A stretch of DNA of 64,000 nt. Source: Flavobacterium circumlabens (lineage in GTDB: Bacteria > Bacteroidota > Bacteroidia > Flavobacteriales > Flavobacteriaceae). Under the pieces are notes generated by a model, which saw only the letters and a program-made list of their open reading frames with translations, was not told where the DNA came from and ran no database searches. This document shows positions 62,201-64,000 of this stretch, in pieces; position 1 is the stretch's first letter, and each line of letters starts with the position of its first letter. The DNA lies in assembly GCF_004345565.1 (NCBI RefSeq), contig NZ_SLWA01000009.1, positions 1 through 64,000 of the forward strand, written 5' to 3'. The translations under genes were made by a program, and so were the position numbers.

Positions 62201-64000
62201 AGTACTTGTCAGTCCATTGTAGGATGCCAAAACAGATCTGTTGTTAAATAATATATTTTGTGTAGGTCTGCTGTAAATATCAAATTTAGTTTCATTCCAT
62301 TTTGATGGTGAAGAACCGAAGTAAGGTTCGCTGGTTTTGTAAATTCGATCATATATGTCATACAAATAAGAGACATAAGAGTATGTACCATTAACATCTT
62401 TTACCCCGAATTTTGTTCTTCTGCCTAAATCGTCAAATTTTTCCTCCGTAGCACTACCATCAACAGCATCAGTGGTAGCTGTAACGGTGGTTTCTGAACC
62501 TGCAGCTCCTGAATATGTATTGGTGTAGGCGTAGGATATAGTTTTATTTAACTGATCATCTTTTACTGTAAGGGGTTTAAACCAAACGTCATAAGTATAA
62601 GATTTAGATAAGCCGTACTTATTTGTTTCTTTTTTTAACATTCCGTTATTTATGTCATATTCATATGTCGCGGATAGATTATCATTATCTGTCACTTTTG
62701 TCATGAAGCGACCTGATAGATCATATTCATAACTCGTTTCTCTGGGGCTGCTGTAAGGCCCGGTAATTGTTTTTTTTGTTAGATTTCCAAAAGAATCATA
62801 ATTAAAAATTTCTGAAAATGTGTCATTATCAGATGCCTGAGTTCCATAAGCATAATTTTCGCTAAACTCAAGGAGATTGGAAGCGTTATATTGATACATC
62901 TCAGCATAGCCGGATATAGTACTGCCTCTTTGTTTTGATACACCTTTGGAGTATGGCCTGTCAATTATATATGGAGTTGTCGGATTCGGATTTTCATACT
63001 CAATACCTTCCATTTCGGTCTCGATTACAGTAGAACCTTCCTTAGTGATTTTTTGAGTAAGCAGTGGGTTATTATTTTCATTATATGAAGTTGTTGTCTC
63101 AGTACTAGTATTTTCTAAATCATTATACTGAACAATACCTGTATTCTGCAGTTTAAATACCTTATTGGACTGTAAGGCATCCTGCTCGTTAACAGGAGTA
63201 TAAGAAAAAACAGATTTTGTAGTGTAACTGGACGGACTAACACTATAGGGATAAGTTAAATAGGGCAGAAAATAGCTTTCGGTTACAGCGCCTCTTTTCT
63301 TAAAGTCCCGATTGGTTACCGTACATAAAGCCGGATTGTTACTGTCATGCCAGTTTGATTCCATTATGGATCTGAAGCCCATAAATCCTAAACCTTCATA
63401 ATTGGTCACAGCACCATAGTAGCCATACAGTTTCATTTTAGAAACAGTAGCACTCTTTTTCTCGAGTTTAGTTACAATTTGAAAATCAGGAAATGCTACT
63501 ATGTCAAAATAAGGATAGAGTTCTGTACCCTGACTTGGTGTGTAAATAGAATTATTATACATCTCATAAATTTGATCCAGAGGCTGATAGGATATAAATT
63601 GCTGGACACCGTTACCTGTTGTAATAGAGGTAAGTAAACGGTCTTTGTTTGCATCTTTTTTCGAATTAAAAAAATGTAATTTATTATTATTTATAAATGC
63701 TATCTCAAAGCGGGGACGCTGTTTGTCGCCAGTAGGCAATGCAATTGGCAGTGCATATATATTGATGTCAGCTCTTGCAGCTGTAGTAGCTGTGGGTACA
63801 TTAAAAGAAGTTGGACCCATTTCTGTGATTGCCGTAACCTGAATAGTTCCTAAGCCGGTAGAGCTGTTTACACTGTTTTTTATAATTGTTAAATCATTCT
63901 TACCGTCATTATCGTAGTCAGTAGCAATATAATTATAGCTATTGTTGGAATCGTTACCCATTACGGAAGTTATATTTCGCGCTTCCTTAACGAAAGAAAC
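59240..64000 (-). CDS. RHS/YD-repeat protein with variable C-terminus (partial)
   Basis: The frame stays open to the right edge, so the N-terminus lies outside (about 1586 residues seen). N-terminal part shows FG-GAP-like Asp-rich loops (DYDNDGKNDLTIIKN). Then about 700 residues of YD repeats (YNYDSFGNLTKKTITGPYSS-type; YEYDLSGRFMTKVTDND; YDEIKRLTEYTNKQG) lead to the RHS core (DYQGSIVAISDDTGSVVEKR, LFDAWGS, ARLYDPKLHRFLQADNYIQD, NQYGYVYNNPLTN), ending at about 60045. The remaining 268 residues are a variable C-terminal domain: a Gly-rich linker (59990-60030), helical segment (NFLSNNFKSVGNSISNAFKS), beta region and a hydrophobic stretch near the end (MMLVGGIILSIL). In such proteins that domain is often a toxin; this one is not recognised. 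Confidence 0.88.
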   Translation of the reverse strand, partial: VSFVKEARNITSVMGNDSNNSYNYIATDYDNDGKNDLTIIKNSVNSSTGLGTIQVTAITEMGPTSFNVPTATTAARADINIYALPIALPTGDKQRPRFEIAFINNNKLHFFNSKKDANKDRLLTSITTGNGVQQFISYQPLDQIYEMYNNSIYTPSQGTELYPYFDIVAFPDFQIVTKLEKKSATVSKMKLYGYYGAVTNYEGLGFMGFRSIMESNWHDSNNPALCTVTNRDFKKRGAVTESYFLPYLTYPYSVSPSSYTTKSVFSYTPVNEQDALQSNKVFKLQNTGIVQYNDLENTSTETTTSYNENNNPLLTQKITKEGSTVIETEMEGIEYENPNPTTPYIIDRPYSKGVSKQRGSTISGYAEMYQYNASNLLEFSENYAYGTQASDNDTFSEIFNYDSFGNLTKKTITGPYSSPRETSYEYDLSGRFMTKVTDNDNLSATYEYDINNGMLKKETNKYGLSKSYTYDVWFKPLTVKDDQLNKTISYAYTNTYSGAAGSETTVTATTDAVDGSATEEKFDDLGRRTKFGVKDVNGTYSYVSYLYDIYDRIYKTSEPYFGSSPSKWNETKFDIYSRPTQNILFNNRSVLASYNGLTSTITDGQIVKSITKNAVGDVVSTNETTGGTINMEYFPGGNLKKTSYNGISINVEQNGWGKKTKQIDPSAGTFTYKYNDFGELIEDTSQNGNVKTTIVRDNSGRPIQKTVVGGGTNNETFYTYNSDKLPSTISFEDKNEPVGTNKIITTIAYDNTKRVMSVEENKIGVSKFTKSFTYDAIGRVATETKLAEIAGKSSSVTTKNAYKFGSLYQILDSNNRVIWQANTVNAKGQLLESITGNGVKTTNAYNTDGYLTSKQFDKTTGSLANLLTLTTAFDKNTDNLDSRTNSGFNNFIESFKYDEIKRLTEYTNKQGLQQVQTYAASGNILQNNLGSFKYDPVLKYQNTSIDPSSETRAYFISRDGIFYDDLRFTTGWNLNPHNPQCISTDGIGVKFSMNLAGDGVCYVQSDAAVQIDNAVDTEYTFEGYVTAENTTGQLTLFQYNANETGYYSYVSSASSAVQNGSSKIQMTVLVPASVKSLRLRLDGIGSGTLRFSNVKIKKTGEPSEVSVKKLTVTYNGLKTPNQIEEIGLDKISFTYNNDNQRSTMYYGGFQQNKILRPLRKHYSADGTMEIKENIATGSVEFVTYVGGDGYDAPIAVKSNGTSANQFLYLHRDYQGSIVAISDDTGSVVEKRLFDAWGSILKVTDGAGNALYGLTVLDRGYTGHEHLQSVGLINMNARLYDPKLHRFLQADNYIQDVTNSQNYNQYGYVYNNPLTNTDLSGDTCDCPGGGGGGGSIGVGPGTETGSSFDWKQFDKDYRISEWFKKNINGDQWSDAFKDAGNFLSNNFKSVGNSISNAFKSVFGHKSKSTGPPPNMSKMVELTKGINIRKEDFSYTSTHQTGQKGQFNSGVGDQLKIKTYIGLRIGQQSMFEVNDTFFNRIDEGRNYQFNLGRYSLNFRPKDYRVRYMYPDSKNVSQGFSLGNDGVGWHYNVRNGNGRNGGYDVAFKPGGYTMMLVGGIILSILQPEAAPAVTRATEEIIAHSYQLAY

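Noticed and set aside
1..64000. tRNA or rRNA genes
   Set aside because: No cloverleaf or rRNA-like stretches were recognised on either strand, although a tRNA search program was not run.

Overview
The window comes from a Bacteroidota genome of Flavobacteriaceae type, most likely Flavobacterium. This is inferred from AT-rich DNA, TAnnTTTG-like -7 promoter elements without clear Shine-Dalgarno sites, many TonB-dependent receptors with carboxypeptidase-regulatory-like domains, a sigma/FecR/receptor cassette, and the usual secreted lipoproteins and YceI, DUF5777 and RHS proteins. No rRNA, tRNA or CRISPR array was seen.

Region 1 (1-11.8 kb, + strand) is the 3' part of a nonribosomal peptide cluster. 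It holds the end of an NRPS (A-end, PCP, C, A with a leucine-type code, PCP, TE), a CmlA-like diiron beta-hydroxylase, a TauD/SyrP-like Fe(II)/2OG oxygenase, a KamA-like radical SAM/PLP aminomutase, and an export set of membrane-fusion protein, ABC ATPase and TolC. No ABC permease is visible. The genes suggest a peptide ending in leucine that carries beta-hydroxylated and perhaps beta-amino residues.

Region 2 (11.9-28 kb) is mixed: M28 peptidase, serine hydrolase, several secreted proteins, an exported acetolactate decarboxylase, a TetR/bestrophin/carbonic anhydrase locus with a perfect 21-bp inverted repeat, a DHA2-type MFS exporter, an HxlR/YceI pair with an 18-bp-period direct repeat, and four small hydrophilic protein genes. 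Two of these small genes share a nearly identical upstream element; a third has the same layout.

Region 3 (28.1-33.5 kb, - strand) is a compact type III polyketide cluster: flavoprotein, methyltransferase, type III PKS, dehydratase, ketosynthase, ACP and phosphopantetheinyl transferase. It probably makes a methylated and oxidised phenolic lipid or pyrone.

Region 4 (33.8-46.8 kb) handles iron and surface functions: a siderophore-type receptor with a PepSY reductase-like protein, a secreted YceI/cytochrome c/DUF5777/OB-fold/lipoprotein group, and a sigma-FecR-STN receptor signalling cassette, then a four-repeat lipoprotein.

Region 5 (46.9-54.7 kb) is AT-rich and looks like an accessory or defence island: HTH regulator, a broken gene, a GIY-YIG/helicase/LexA-like S24 fusion overlapping a MazG-like pyrophosphohydrolase, an unknown protein, an OLD-type ATPase-TOPRIM nuclease, and a divergent protein with a C-terminal membrane anchor. 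The helicase fusion with an apparently intact self-cleavage site is the best candidate for an undescribed system.

Region 6 (55-64 kb) has three tandem paralogues of an HTH/coiled-coil protein (one broken by a poly-A frameshift and an in-frame stop), a 41-bp hairpin repeat array directly upstream of the intact copy, small lipoproteins, and the 3' part of a large RHS-repeat protein with a variable C-terminus followed by a lipoprotein that may be its partner.
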